From positions 2,343,501 through 2,407,500 of the forward strand of contig NZ_CP110679.1 in NCBI RefSeq assembly GCF_026167525.1: a stretch of DNA of 64,000 nt, written 5' to 3'. Below, in pieces: positions 45,874-54,086 of the stretch. Position 1 is the stretch's first letter. Every line of letters starts with the position of its first letter. The position numbers and the translations under genes are program-made. This DNA is from Sphingomonas sp. M1-B02 (lineage in GTDB: Bacteria > Pseudomonadota > Alphaproteobacteria > Sphingomonadales > Sphingomonadaceae). Below the pieces are notes generated by a model that was not told the origin of the DNA, made no database searches, and saw nothing but the letters and a program-made list of their open reading frames with translations.

Positions 45874-47441
45874 GCGAGGATATATCCTTCGTCGGGACCC
45901 AGGATCGCCGGATCGTCGCCGCCCTGCGCCGAGGCCACCACCGCCAGCCCCTCGGCCCATTCGGGGATCGAGAAGGCCTGGGGCCGGTCGCCGAGATTGA
46001 GGACGATGAGCATTCGGGCGTCGCCCAGGCGGCGCTCGTAGGCGAGGACGTCGCCGCTGCATTCGATGGCGTGATAGTCGCCGAGCGCCAACGCCGGGTG
46101 GGCATGGCGGAGCGCGAGGAGATGCCGGGTCAGGCGCCACATCGACCGGGGGTCATCGCGCTGGGCGGCGACGTTGCGGCTGGGCCAATCGTCGTGGAGC
46201 GGCAGCCAGGGGTCGCCGGCGGTGAAGCCTCCGTTGGCGCTCGCATCCCAGGCCATCGGCGTGCGCACCGGATCGCGGCCCATGCCGATGCCGGGCTCGT
46301 TGATCTCGCGCGGATCCTGGATGCGGTGGGGTGGGATATCGACATCGGCGATGCCGAGTTCGTCGCCATAATATAGCGTCGGCGTGCCGCGCAGGGTGAG
46401 GAGCAGCATCATGGCGATGCGCGCCTGGAAGGCGCCGACCCGCGTGGCGATGCGCGGGCGATCATGGTTGCCGAGCACCCAGTTCGGCCAGCCCCCGCCG
46501 GGGAGCGCGCCTTCATAGTCGTCGATCAGCGCCCCAAGCGAGCGCGCATTCCATTCGGCGCCGATCAGCTGGAAGTTGAAGGGCAAGTGGACGCCGGGGC
46601 GGTCTTCGTTGCCATAATAGGTCATCAGCCGGGGCACGGGCAGGTAGATTTCGCCGATCAGGACGCGGGCTCCATAGTCATCGGCGATCGCGCGCATCTC
46701 GGCGGCGACGTCATGGACTTCGGGCTGGTCGGTCGAGTGGAGCTGGTGGACGGTCGTATACTCGGGCTCGCCCTCCTGCCAGGCGTCGTTGGCGGGATTG
46801 TCGGGAAAGTCGGCATGCTTGACCATGTGCCACAGCACGTCGATCCGGAAACCGTCGACGCCGCGCGCGAACCAGAAGCGCAGCACGTCGAGCATCGCCG
46901 CGCGCAGTTCGGGATTGCGCCAGTTGAGGTCGGGCTGCTCCTTCAGGAAGGCGTGGTAATAATATTGGCCGCTGGCTTCGTCATATTCCCAGGCCGAGCC
47001 GCCGAAATCGCTGATCCAATTGTTCGGCGGGCCGCCATTCGGCGCGGGATCGCGCCAGATATACCAATCGCGCTTGGGATTGTCCCGTGAGGCGCGGCTT
47101 TCGAGGAACCAGGGATGCTGGTCCGAGCTGTGGTTGGGGACGAGATCGAGCAGGAGCTTGAGGCCGCGGGCGTGCGCGGCGGCGAGGAGCGCGTCGAAAT
47201 CCTCGAGCGCGCCGAATTGGGGTTCGATCCCGCAATAGTCGGCGACGTCGTAGCCGAAATCGGCCTGCGGGCTGGGGAAGATCGGGGAGATCCAGATCGC
47301 GTCGATGCCGAGATCGGCGAGCTCGGGGAGGCGCTGCTCGATGCCCTTGAGATCGCCGATGCCGTCGCCGTTCGAGTCCTGGAAGGAGCGGGGGTAGATT
47401 TGATAGATGGTGGCGGACTTCCACCATATTTGGGCGGTCAT
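45870..47441 (-). CDS. GH13 alpha-glucosidase (oligo-1,6-glucosidase/trehalose-like subfamily)
   Basis: 523 residues, no signal peptide. The (beta/alpha)8 barrel has the GH13 regions: DLVPNHSSDQHPWF (region I), GFRIDVLWHMVKH with the nucleophile Asp near 200 (II), VLIGEIYLP with the acid Glu (III) and NWVLGNHDRPRIATRVG (IV). It hydrolyses or transfers alpha-glucosyl units. It sits between a GT4 enzyme and a GH130-like protein, so it may act on a made or imported glucoside. An upstream frame reaches the hairpin repeat at 47459-47540. Confidence 0.93.
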   Translation of the reverse strand: MTAQIWWKSATIYQIYPRSFQDSNGDGIGDLKGIEQRLPELADLGIDAIWISPIFPSPQADFGYDVADYCGIEPQFGALEDFDALLAAAHARGLKLLLDLVPNHSSDQHPWFLESRASRDNPKRDWYIWRDPAPNGGPPNNWISDFGGSAWEYDEASGQYYYHAFLKEQPDLNWRNPELRAAMLDVLRFWFARGVDGFRIDVLWHMVKHADFPDNPANDAWQEGEPEYTTVHQLHSTDQPEVHDVAAEMRAIADDYGARVLIGEIYLPVPRLMTYYGNEDRPGVHLPFNFQLIGAEWNARSLGALIDDYEGALPGGGWPNWVLGNHDRPRIATRVGAFQARIAMMLLLTLRGTPTLYYGDELGIADVDIPPHRIQDPREINEPGIGMGRDPVRTPMAWDASANGGFTAGDPWLPLHDDWPSRNVAAQRDDPRSMWRLTRHLLALRHAHPALALGDYHAIECSGDVLAYERRLGDARMLIVLNLGDRPQAFSIPEWAEGLAVVASAQGGDDPAILGPDEGYILA

Positions 47442-47458
47442 TGTCCCACCCCAAGTTC

Positions 47459-47540
47459 GTCATCCCCGCGCAGGCGGGGATCCAGGGTAATGAAGGACTG
47501 CATTGCTTGGCTCTGGATCCCCGCCTTCGCGGGGATGACG
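47459..47540. repeat. Intergenic inverted repeat with 28-bp arms
   Basis: The left arm at 47459-47486 and the right arm at 47513-47540 are reverse complements with one mismatch; each has an internal hairpin (CCCCGCGCAGGCGGGG and CCCCGCCTTCGCGGGG). A 26-bp AT-richer loop separates them. This is the common REP-like element of sphingomonad genomes. It lies between the GH13 and GH130 genes. Confidence 0.9.
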
Positions 47541-47574
47541 GTGGAGGGTGCGGGGGTGACGGTGGGGCGTGAGG

Positions 47575-48690
47575 TCACCGGAACCGCTCCTTGGGGATGT
47601 GCGTGATGCGGCAGGCGAGGTCGGCTTCGCCGCTCGCGACGATATAATGATCGCCCGCATCGACCAGTCCGGTGGTGAAGACCACGGGGGTCGGCAGGTA
47701 CATCTGGTGGGCGATCTCCGCGGTGAGCGCCGGATTGGCCTCGAGCAGCGGCACCGCATCCTCCTGGCGCAGGATCTTCGCGGGATCGTCCTTGTCGAGC
47801 AACGCCCAGAAGCTGCGATAGACGCCGACCGATTCCTTCTTCTCGACACCGTGGTAGAGCAGCAGCCAGCCCTCGGGGGTGAGCACCGGCTGGCTGCCGC
47901 CACCGATCCGCTGGTTGCTGGTCGTGCCTTTCCGCGCGCGGATGCCGGGGGTGTCGAGTGGCTTCCAGTGGAGTCCGTCGGGCGACTGGGCCATGTTGAT
48001 CGACGGGCCGCCGAGCCACTCGCTGTGCTCGGGATAGGCGAAATAGACTTCGCCGAGCGGACGGGTGAGCGCCATATATTTTGCGCCGACCTTGCCTTCG
48101 AACAGCAGCATGTCCTTGTTCTGGTGATCGAGGACGATTCCGAGCAGTTCATAGTCGAGGCCGTTTTCCGAGCGGTACATCGCGGTGCAGTGGCGTTCGG
48201 CGGAGACACCGCAGACGGTCATCCACCAGCTGCCGTCGATCCGGCTGATCCGGGCATCCTCGACGCCGTAGTCGAGATAACTGGCGGTGGGGGCGATCGC
48301 TTTCTCGTAATGGATGGCGACGATCTCGCGGGCGTCGGCGCCGATCTCGACGGGGAGCAGCCAGGACAGCGAGGTGAGGCCGAGCAGGCGCGGGTTGCGA
48401 TCCTTGAGCGCGAACTGGCGGGGGTCGCTTATGTCGATGCCGTGGAGGGGGTGGCGATCGAGGAGGTAGCCCTCGGGCGTCCAGCGGATCGCACGGGCGC
48501 AATCGCCTTCGACGGGCGCACGCAGCGCTTCGGCGACGCGGACCATCAGCAACAGGTTGCCGTTGGGGAGGCGGGTCAGGCCGGGGTTGAAGGCGCCGAG
48601 GACGTAAGTGGGCTCGTCGATCGACGCGCGCAGCGGCGAACGGGCGAGGTCGACATCGTCGGGCTTGAAGATCAGATAATCGTCGGACAC
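47575..48690 (-). CDS. GH130 family glycoside phosphorylase-like protein
   Basis: 371 residues from GTG (VSDDYLIFKPDD). It has the GH130 five-bladed propeller signatures: NPGLTRLPNGNLLLMVRVAE, YGVEDARISRIDGSWWMT with the probable acid Asp, NKDMLLFEGKVGAKYMALTR and GGGSQPVLTPEGWLLLYHGV. GH130 enzymes phosphorolyse beta-mannosides, making mannose 1-phosphate; others are hydrolases. The lack of a signal peptide fits a cytosolic phosphorylase. It would feed, or drain, the sugar pool of the neighbouring GT4 and GH13 enzymes. Confidence 0.88.
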   Translation of the reverse strand: MSDDYLIFKPDDVDLARSPLRASIDEPTYVLGAFNPGLTRLPNGNLLLMVRVAEALRAPVEGDCARAIRWTPEGYLLDRHPLHGIDISDPRQFALKDRNPRLLGLTSLSWLLPVEIGADAREIVAIHYEKAIAPTASYLDYGVEDARISRIDGSWWMTVCGVSAERHCTAMYRSENGLDYELLGIVLDHQNKDMLLFEGKVGAKYMALTRPLGEVYFAYPEHSEWLGGPSINMAQSPDGLHWKPLDTPGIRARKGTTSNQRIGGGSQPVLTPEGWLLLYHGVEKKESVGVYRSFWALLDKDDPAKILRQEDAVPLLEANPALTAEIAHQMYLPTPVVFTTGLVDAGDHYIVASGEADLACRITHIPKERFR

Positions 48691-48759
48691 GGTGCCCCCT
48701 TCGTTGCGCTGCGAACGGGGAACGGCGGCTGGCGTTCCATTGCTTCCGTCAGGTGGGGA

Positions 48760-49044
48760 TCAGCCCCCGTCGCGCAGCTTTTCGTGATGGCGGATCACCT
48801 CGTCGATGATGAAGCGCAGGAATTTCTCCGAGAATTCGGGATCGAGATCGGCATCCTTGGCCAGCGCGCGCAGCCGGGCGATCTGGGCGTCCTCGCGCCC
48901 GGGATCGGCGGGCGGTAGGCCCGATTCGGCCTTGTAGCGCCCGACCTCCTGGGTGACCTTGAAGCGCTCGGCGAGCAGGAACACCAAGGCGGCATCGATA
49001 TTGTCGATGCTCTGGCGGAAGCGGGCGAGCCTATCGTCGGACAT
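48760..49044 (-). CDS. Chorismate mutase (AroQ class)
   Basis: 94 residues, the stand-alone AroQ fold of three helices. The active-site pattern is Arg in LARFRQSIDNIDAALVFLLA, Arg/Lys in ERFKVTQEVGRYKAESGLPP and DPGREDAQIARL, with the last helix FIIDEVIRHHEK. It turns chorismate into prephenate for phenylalanine and tyrosine. It stands apart, divergent from the polyprenyl synthase gene. Confidence 0.92.
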   Translation of the reverse strand: MSDDRLARFRQSIDNIDAALVFLLAERFKVTQEVGRYKAESGLPPADPGREDAQIARLRALAKDADLDPEFSEKFLRFIIDEVIRHHEKLRDGG

Positions 49045-49118
49045 CTTGCCCTCTTTGCCTGCCCTTCACGCCCACGCAAGCCTTGCCTTTATCGCCCGTC
49101 ACCGCCAAAGCGCGCTTG

Positions 49119-50132
49119 ATGAGCGCCTCAATCCATCGCCTGGGCTCGCGCCCCGAGCCTTCGCTTGAACCGATGCTCGCTTTGGTGGCGCACGACCTCA
49201 ACCTGGTGAACGCGGTCATCCTCGATCGCATGCAATCGAACATCCCGCTGATCCCCGAGCTGGCCGGTCACTTGATCGCCGGCGGCGGCAAGCGGATGCG
49301 GCCGATGCTGACGCTCGCGAGCGCGCAATTGCTCGGCTATTCGGGCGCGCGCCACCACCGGCTGGCGGCTGCGGTGGAGTTCATCCACACCGCGACCCTG
49401 CTCCACGACGATGTCGTCGATTCGTCGGACCTGCGTCGCGGGCGCCGCACCGCAAACATCATCTGGGGCAATCCGGCGAGCGTGCTGGTCGGCGATTTTC
49501 TGTTTTCGCGCAGCTTCGAGCTGATGGTCGAGGACGGCAGCCTGAAGGTTCTCAAGATCTTGAGTAACGCCAGCGCGGTGATCGCCGAGGGCGAGGTCAA
49601 CCAGCTGACCGCGGCGCGGCGGATCGACATCAGCGAGGAACGCTATCTCGACATCATCGGCGCCAAGACCGCGGCGCTCTTCGCCGCCGCCTGCCGCATT
49701 GCCGCGGTGGTGGCTGAGCGGGGCGAAAGCGACGAGGCCGCGCTCGACGCCTATGGCCGTAACCTCGGCATCGCCTTCCAGCTGGTCGACGACGCGATCG
49801 ATTACGTCTCGTCGGCCGAGGAGATGGGCAAGGATGCGGGCGACGATTTCCGCGAGGGCAAGATGACCCTGCCGGTGATCCTGGCCTATGCCCGCGGCGA
49901 CGCGGCGGCGCGCGCCTTCTGGAAGGAAGCGATTTCGGGGCTGCGCACGTCGGACGCCGATTTCGCCGAGGCGATCGCTCTGGTCCGCGCCAGCCGCGCG
50001 GTGGACGATACGCTTGCCCGGGCGCGCCATTACGGCCAGCGGGCGATCGACGCGCTGGGCGGCTTCGCCCCGGGCGCCGCTAAGGACGCGATGGTCGAGG
50101 CCGTCGAATTCGCGGTTGCCCGCGCCTATTAG
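49119..50132 (+). CDS. Trans-polyprenyl diphosphate synthase (octa/decaprenyl type)
   Basis: 337 residues from MSASIHRLG (an upstream TTG is in frame but unlikely). First Asp-rich motif LLHDDVVDSSDLRRGRRTAN, second LVDDAIDYVSSAEEMGKDAG with the substrate region GDDFREGKMTLPVIL, and the pyrophosphate region GGGKRMRPMLTL. It builds the long isoprenoid side chain of ubiquinone. Chain length, probably C50 in sphingomonads, cannot be read with certainty from the residues before the first motif. Confidence 0.93.
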   Translation: MSASIHRLGSRPEPSLEPMLALVAHDLNLVNAVILDRMQSNIPLIPELAGHLIAGGGKRMRPMLTLASAQLLGYSGARHHRLAAAVEFIHTATLLHDDVVDSSDLRRGRRTANIIWGNPASVLVGDFLFSRSFELMVEDGSLKVLKILSNASAVIAEGEVNQLTAARRIDISEERYLDIIGAKTAALFAAACRIAAVVAERGESDEAALDAYGRNLGIAFQLVDDAIDYVSSAEEMGKDAGDDFREGKMTLPVILAYARGDAAARAFWKEAISGLRTSDADFAEAIALVRASRAVDDTLARARHYGQRAIDALGGFAPGAAKDAMVEAVEFAVARAY

Positions 50133-50205
50133 ACCTTCAATTACGGGTAGTTACGCAGTCGCACCATAAGGGATGCGTTAGGACTTGCGGCCTACTGGTC
50201 GATGC

Positions 50206-52713
50206 ATGTTCCGAGTCTATACGTGTCTGACCGTTGAGCATGACCATCGATTGATCATCCTTGCCGCGCTGCTTTGCTTCTTCGGTGCGCTTACATCCTT
50301 GACCGTCGTCCACCGCGGCCTTGGATCGCAAGGCCTGCGCAAGACGCGCTGGCTCCTGCTGGGCGGGCTCGTGACCGGGATCGCGATCTGGTCGACGCAC
50401 TTCACCGCGATGCTCGCCTTTGCGCCCGGCGTGGAGATTGGGTTCGACGTCACGCGGGCGGCGGGCTCGGTGCTTGCAGCGATCACGGTCTCGTCGATCG
50501 GCTGGCTGGTCGCGGCGCGAGCGCCGGGCTGGCCCTCGGCGATCGGCGGTGGACTGGTCGGCATGGGCCTGCTGCTGGCGCATTTCATCGACATGAGCGC
50601 GATGCGAATTGCAGGCAGGGTCACCTATGACATGGATCTCGTGCTGGCCGCGATGCTTGGCGGGCCCCTGCTTTGTGCGCTGGCCGGCTGGTGGCTCCGC
50701 AATCGCCCCGATCGGGGTATTCCGTTCGTCGCGGCCGCGCTGCTGGCCGCCGGCGTGTTGTTCCTGCACTTCGTCGCGATGGCGGCGGTCGGCATCTACC
50801 CCGACGGCCGCGCGCTCGCGAGCGGCCATGAGCTGGGCCTCGGCGAAGTTGGGGGAATCGTGGTCGGCGCGGCGTCGCTGATCCTGGTCATCGCGCTTGG
50901 CGTTCTCGTGCACGACCAGCGCATCGTTCGAATCACGGCCGAGGAGCGCGAACGGCTTCGCCAGAGCGAGGAACATTATCGCTATTCGGTCGAGCTAAAC
51001 CCGCAAATCCCCTGGATCAGCGACCCCAGCGGCCAGATTGTCGAGATCAGCCCCCGCTGGAGCGAGCTGGTGGGAAGCACTCCCGGCTCCGCGCTGGGCA
51101 GGGGCTGGCTGCATCATGTCCATCCCGACGACGTGGAGCCGATCCTGGCGATCTGGCGGAAGGCGATCGAAAGCGGGGACGACGTATTGGCCGACGGGCG
51201 CTATCGGTTGCTGCTGCGCGACGGCAGCTACCGCTGGTTCCGCGCGCGCGCGCGCCCGCGGATTGATGCGCAGGGCAAGATCGTCAAATGGTATGGCAAT
51301 CTGGAGGATATCCACGACCAGGTCGTCGCCGAGCAGGAACTGCGCTGGGCCGCGCACCATGACCCGCTGACCCAGCTCCCCAATCGGGTGCTGTTCGGCA
51401 AGCGGCTCGAAACCGCGCTGACCGCGTCGCGGGACGACGGCAGCTGGGTGGGGCTGATCGTCCTCGACGTCGATCACTTCAAGGAACTCAACGATACGAT
51501 GGGCCATGCCGCCGGCGATGCCCTGCTGCGCGAGATCGCCCGGCGCGTGATCGAGCGGGTGCCGGCCGGCGCGACGATGGCTCGACTGGGCGGCGATGAA
51601 TTTGCGATCCTCTTGACCGGCCTCACGGCGCAGCATGCGCGGTTGGAGATCGTGCACGATCTGCTTGCTGGTACCGGCGCACCCTTTTCGATCGACGGCC
51701 GTTCGGTGGAAATCAGCCTTTCCGCCGGCGCCGCGCTCGCGCCGCGCGATGGCGAGACGCCCGACGCCTTGCTCAAGAGCGCCGACCTTGCGCTCTACGC
51801 GGCCAAGGCCGAGGCGCCCGGATCGATCCGCGGCTTCCGCCCCGAAATGCGCGAGGCGGTCGAGCGCGCGCATCGGATGCTCGGCAATGCCCGCCACGCG
51901 CTGAACAAGGATCGGATCGTCCCCTTCTATCAGCCCAAGGTCTGCCTGCGCACCGGCGAACTCACCGGTTTCGAGGCGCTGCTGCGCTGGCGCGACGAGG
52001 AGCAGGGGCTGCAGGCGCCGATGTCGATCCGCGCCGCATTCGAGGATAACGACCTGGCGGTGCAGCTGACCGATCGGATGCTCGACCGCGTGCTGACCGA
52101 CATGATCGGCTGGCGTGATACCGGCTGCACCTTCGGTCGAGTCGCGATCAACGGATCGTCGGGCGATTTCCTGCGCGGGAGGTTTGCCGAGCGCATCCTC
52201 GCCAGGCTGGACGCTGCCGGGCTGCCCGCGTCGATGCTCGAACTGGAAGTGACCGAGACCGTGCTGATGGGGCAGTTCGCCGAGCGCGTCGAACATGCGC
52301 TGCACACCCTGAGCGCCGCCGGCGTGCGGATCGCGCTCGACGATTTCGGGACGGGCTACGCCTCGCTCAGCCATCTCAAGCAATTCCCCGTCGACGCCGT
52401 GAAGATCGACCGCTCGTTCGTCTCACGGCTCACCGCCGCGGAGACCGAAGACAGCGCGATCGTCGGCGCGGTCATCGATCTGGCGCATAATATGGGAATC
52501 GACACGGTTGCCGAGGGCGTGGAGACTGCACTTCAGGCGGAGTATCTGATCGCCCGGGGCTGCGACATGGTCCAGGGTTTCCTGTTCGGGCGACCCGTGG
52601 CCGGAGCGCGGATCCCCACGCTGATAAGGAATTGGGATTCCTCGGCGATGCTGGAGCGATGCCTGCGCGCAAGCTGGGCCGACGCACTCCAGCAGCGACC
52701 GAACGTGGGTTGA
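50206..52713 (+). CDS. MHYT-PAS-GGDEF-EAL c-di-GMP signalling protein
   Basis: 835 residues. Seven or so N-terminal membrane helices (to about 250) carry three MHYT-like repeats (STHFTAMLAF, LLAHFIDMSAM, FLHFVAMAAV), a sensor of O2, NO or CO in known cases. Next come PAS (PQIPWISDPSG...), GGDEF (RLGGDEFAIL intact, no RxxD inhibitory site at the usual distance) and EAL (GFEALLRWRDEE, ELEVTETVL, DDFGTGYASLSHLKQF, DTVAEGVET). Both cyclase and phosphodiesterase active sites look complete, so net activity is uncertain. Confidence 0.93.
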   Translation: MFRVYTCLTVEHDHRLIILAALLCFFGALTSLTVVHRGLGSQGLRKTRWLLLGGLVTGIAIWSTHFTAMLAFAPGVEIGFDVTRAAGSVLAAITVSSIGWLVAARAPGWPSAIGGGLVGMGLLLAHFIDMSAMRIAGRVTYDMDLVLAAMLGGPLLCALAGWWLRNRPDRGIPFVAAALLAAGVLFLHFVAMAAVGIYPDGRALASGHELGLGEVGGIVVGAASLILVIALGVLVHDQRIVRITAEERERLRQSEEHYRYSVELNPQIPWISDPSGQIVEISPRWSELVGSTPGSALGRGWLHHVHPDDVEPILAIWRKAIESGDDVLADGRYRLLLRDGSYRWFRARARPRIDAQGKIVKWYGNLEDIHDQVVAEQELRWAAHHDPLTQLPNRVLFGKRLETALTASRDDGSWVGLIVLDVDHFKELNDTMGHAAGDALLREIARRVIERVPAGATMARLGGDEFAILLTGLTAQHARLEIVHDLLAGTGAPFSIDGRSVEISLSAGAALAPRDGETPDALLKSADLALYAAKAEAPGSIRGFRPEMREAVERAHRMLGNARHALNKDRIVPFYQPKVCLRTGELTGFEALLRWRDEEQGLQAPMSIRAAFEDNDLAVQLTDRMLDRVLTDMIGWRDTGCTFGRVAINGSSGDFLRGRFAERILARLDAAGLPASMLELEVTETVLMGQFAERVEHALHTLSAAGVRIALDDFGTGYASLSHLKQFPVDAVKIDRSFVSRLTAAETEDSAIVGAVIDLAHNMGIDTVAEGVETALQAEYLIARGCDMVQGFLFGRPVAGARIPTLIRNWDSSAMLERCLRASWADALQQRPNVG

Positions 52714-52741
52714 GCCCTTCCCGCGGGTGCGGAAAGGGCTC
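52712..52741. terminator. Hairpin between two convergent genes
   Basis: GAGCCCTT and AAGGGCTC pair across 30 bases, extended by CC/GG, between the c-di-GMP gene and the OB-fold-like gene. It can act in both directions. No T-run, so the strength is unclear. Confidence 0.6.
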
Positions 52742-52755
52742 GATCGCGGCGCCGC

Positions 52756-53295
52756 TCAGCTCGCGTTGGTGACCCCTTCAGCGGGAGGGGCAGGCACCGC
52801 GGCCTCGGGCAGTGCGGACGGTCCGTCGCGGTGACCTTCGCGGCCCCGGCCCGGGCCCTCTCCGCCGCGACGATGCGGTCCGCCGAGCGGACCCAGCGCC
52901 ATGACCTTGCCATCGGGCTTGACCAGGAAGGCGGCGCGGATCGAGCCGCGATCGAAGCGGCCCTGGACCGTCACGGTCTGGCCGGGCGCCACGAGCGACG
53001 AATCCTCGCCTTCGCGCCCAGCATCGACCAGCGCGCGGCCGCTGCCGTCGGCCAGGATGAAGCGATTGCCATATTCCTCGACCACCTTGCCGCGCACGGT
53101 GACGAGGCTGTCGTCGTCGGCGAGCGCACGGATCGCGGTCGGCGTGGCCGGGGCCATCGCGACGCTGGGGCGGCTGTGCGACACGGCATAGGCGCCGCCT
53201 GCGCCACCCACGCCGATCAAGGCGGCGGCGGCGAGGATCAGCCCGAGCTTGCGCTTGCGCTGGGGGGTGTCGGCGGTTTCGATCGGGTCGGTCAT
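52756..53295 (-). CDS. Single-span protein with OB-fold-like periplasmic domain
   Basis: 179 residues. A short cytosolic stretch is followed by one membrane helix (about 17-40, GLILAAAALIGVGGAGGAYA), an OB-like beta domain (LVTVRGKVVEEYGNRFILAD, VAPGQTVTVQGRFDRGSIRA) and a Gly/Pro/Arg-rich tail. The domain recalls the YgiW/BOF or DUF5666 OB-folds that often sit next to PhoP/PhoQ-type systems and depend on them. It is divergent from the response regulator gene. Confidence 0.65.
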   Translation of the reverse strand: MTDPIETADTPQRKRKLGLILAAAALIGVGGAGGAYAVSHSRPSVAMAPATPTAIRALADDDSLVTVRGKVVEEYGNRFILADGSGRALVDAGREGEDSSLVAPGQTVTVQGRFDRGSIRAAFLVKPDGKVMALGPLGGPHRRGGEGPGRGREGHRDGPSALPEAAVPAPPAEGVTNAS

Positions 53296-53365
53296 GGCAA
53301 AGCTCCATTTGGTGTTGCGATGCCCGGCTTCTACGCTTGCCTCCCCACCCCGCGCTGAACCGGCT

Positions 53366-53382
53366 CGTTCAGATTGGGTTTG
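53366..53382 (+). promoter_or_regulatory. PhoP-box-like direct repeat upstream of the regulator
   Basis: CGTTCA-N5-GGTTTG has the 6-5-6 spacing of PhoP boxes (TGTTTA-N5-TGTTTA), with partial base identity. It overlaps the inverted repeat CTGAAC-N6-GTTCAG at 53355-53372. It lies 39 bases upstream of the response regulator start, where self-control would be expected. Confidence 0.4.
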
Positions 53383-53420
53383 GCTTTCGCGGCTAGTCCG
53401 CCGCTCGAAAGGACGTCTGC

Positions 53421-54086
53421 ATGCGGGTGTTGTTGGTCGAGGATGATGCGGCGCTGGCGAGCGGGATCGCCAAGGCGCTGCGTGCCGAGAATTTCGCGGT
53501 CGACGTCGCCACCAACGGCGAGGATGGCGGGCATCTCGGCGCAACCGAACGCTATGACGCGGCGGTCCTCGATCTCGGCCTGCCGATCCGCGACGGCATT
53601 TCCGTGCTGCGCGACTGGCGCGCCGAGGGCCGCGACCTGCCGGTGCTGCTCCTGACCGCGCGCGACGCCTGGTCGGACAAGGTGGAGGGGTTCAAGGCCG
53701 GCGCCGACGATTATCTGGTGAAGCCGTTTCGCATGGACGAGGTGGTGATGCGGCTGCGCGCGCTGGTCCGCCGCGCGGCGGGGCATGCGGCGGCGCGAAT
53801 CGCCTGCGGACCGTTGTCCTTCGACGCCCAACTGGGCACGTTCGAACTGGAAGGGCTGCCGCTCAAGCTCACCGCGTTTGAGTGGCGCGTGCTCTCGGCG
53901 CTGATGCTGCGCCGCGAAGTGGTGGTCGAGCGCGGGGACCTGATCGAACGAGTCTATGAGGGCGATGCAGACGTGGATTCCAATTCGATCGAGGTCATCG
54001 TCGGGCGGCTTCGCCGGAAAATCGGGGCGGAGCGGATCGAGACGGTGCGCGGGCGCGGTTATCGGCTGACGGCGGGCGCGGCATGA
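53421..54086 (+). CDS. OmpR/PhoP-type response regulator
   Basis: 221 residues. The receiver domain has the acidic pair in VLLVEDDAAL, phospho-acceptor Asp in AAVLDLGLPIRDG, Thr/Ala in LLLTARDAW and Lys in YLVKPFRMDE. The DNA-binding winged helix is LTAFEWRVLSALMLRREVVV, then SNSIEVIVGRLRRKIG. It overlaps the histidine kinase gene (ATGA). The ensemble, with the divergent OB-fold gene, looks like a PhoP/QseB-family module sensing divalent cations or envelope state. Confidence 0.93.
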   Translation: MRVLLVEDDAALASGIAKALRAENFAVDVATNGEDGGHLGATERYDAAVLDLGLPIRDGISVLRDWRAEGRDLPVLLLTARDAWSDKVEGFKAGADDYLVKPFRMDEVVMRLRALVRRAAGHAAARIACGPLSFDAQLGTFELEGLPLKLTAFEWRVLSALMLRREVVVERGDLIERVYEGDADVDSNSIEVIVGRLRRKIGAERIETVRGRGYRLTAGAA

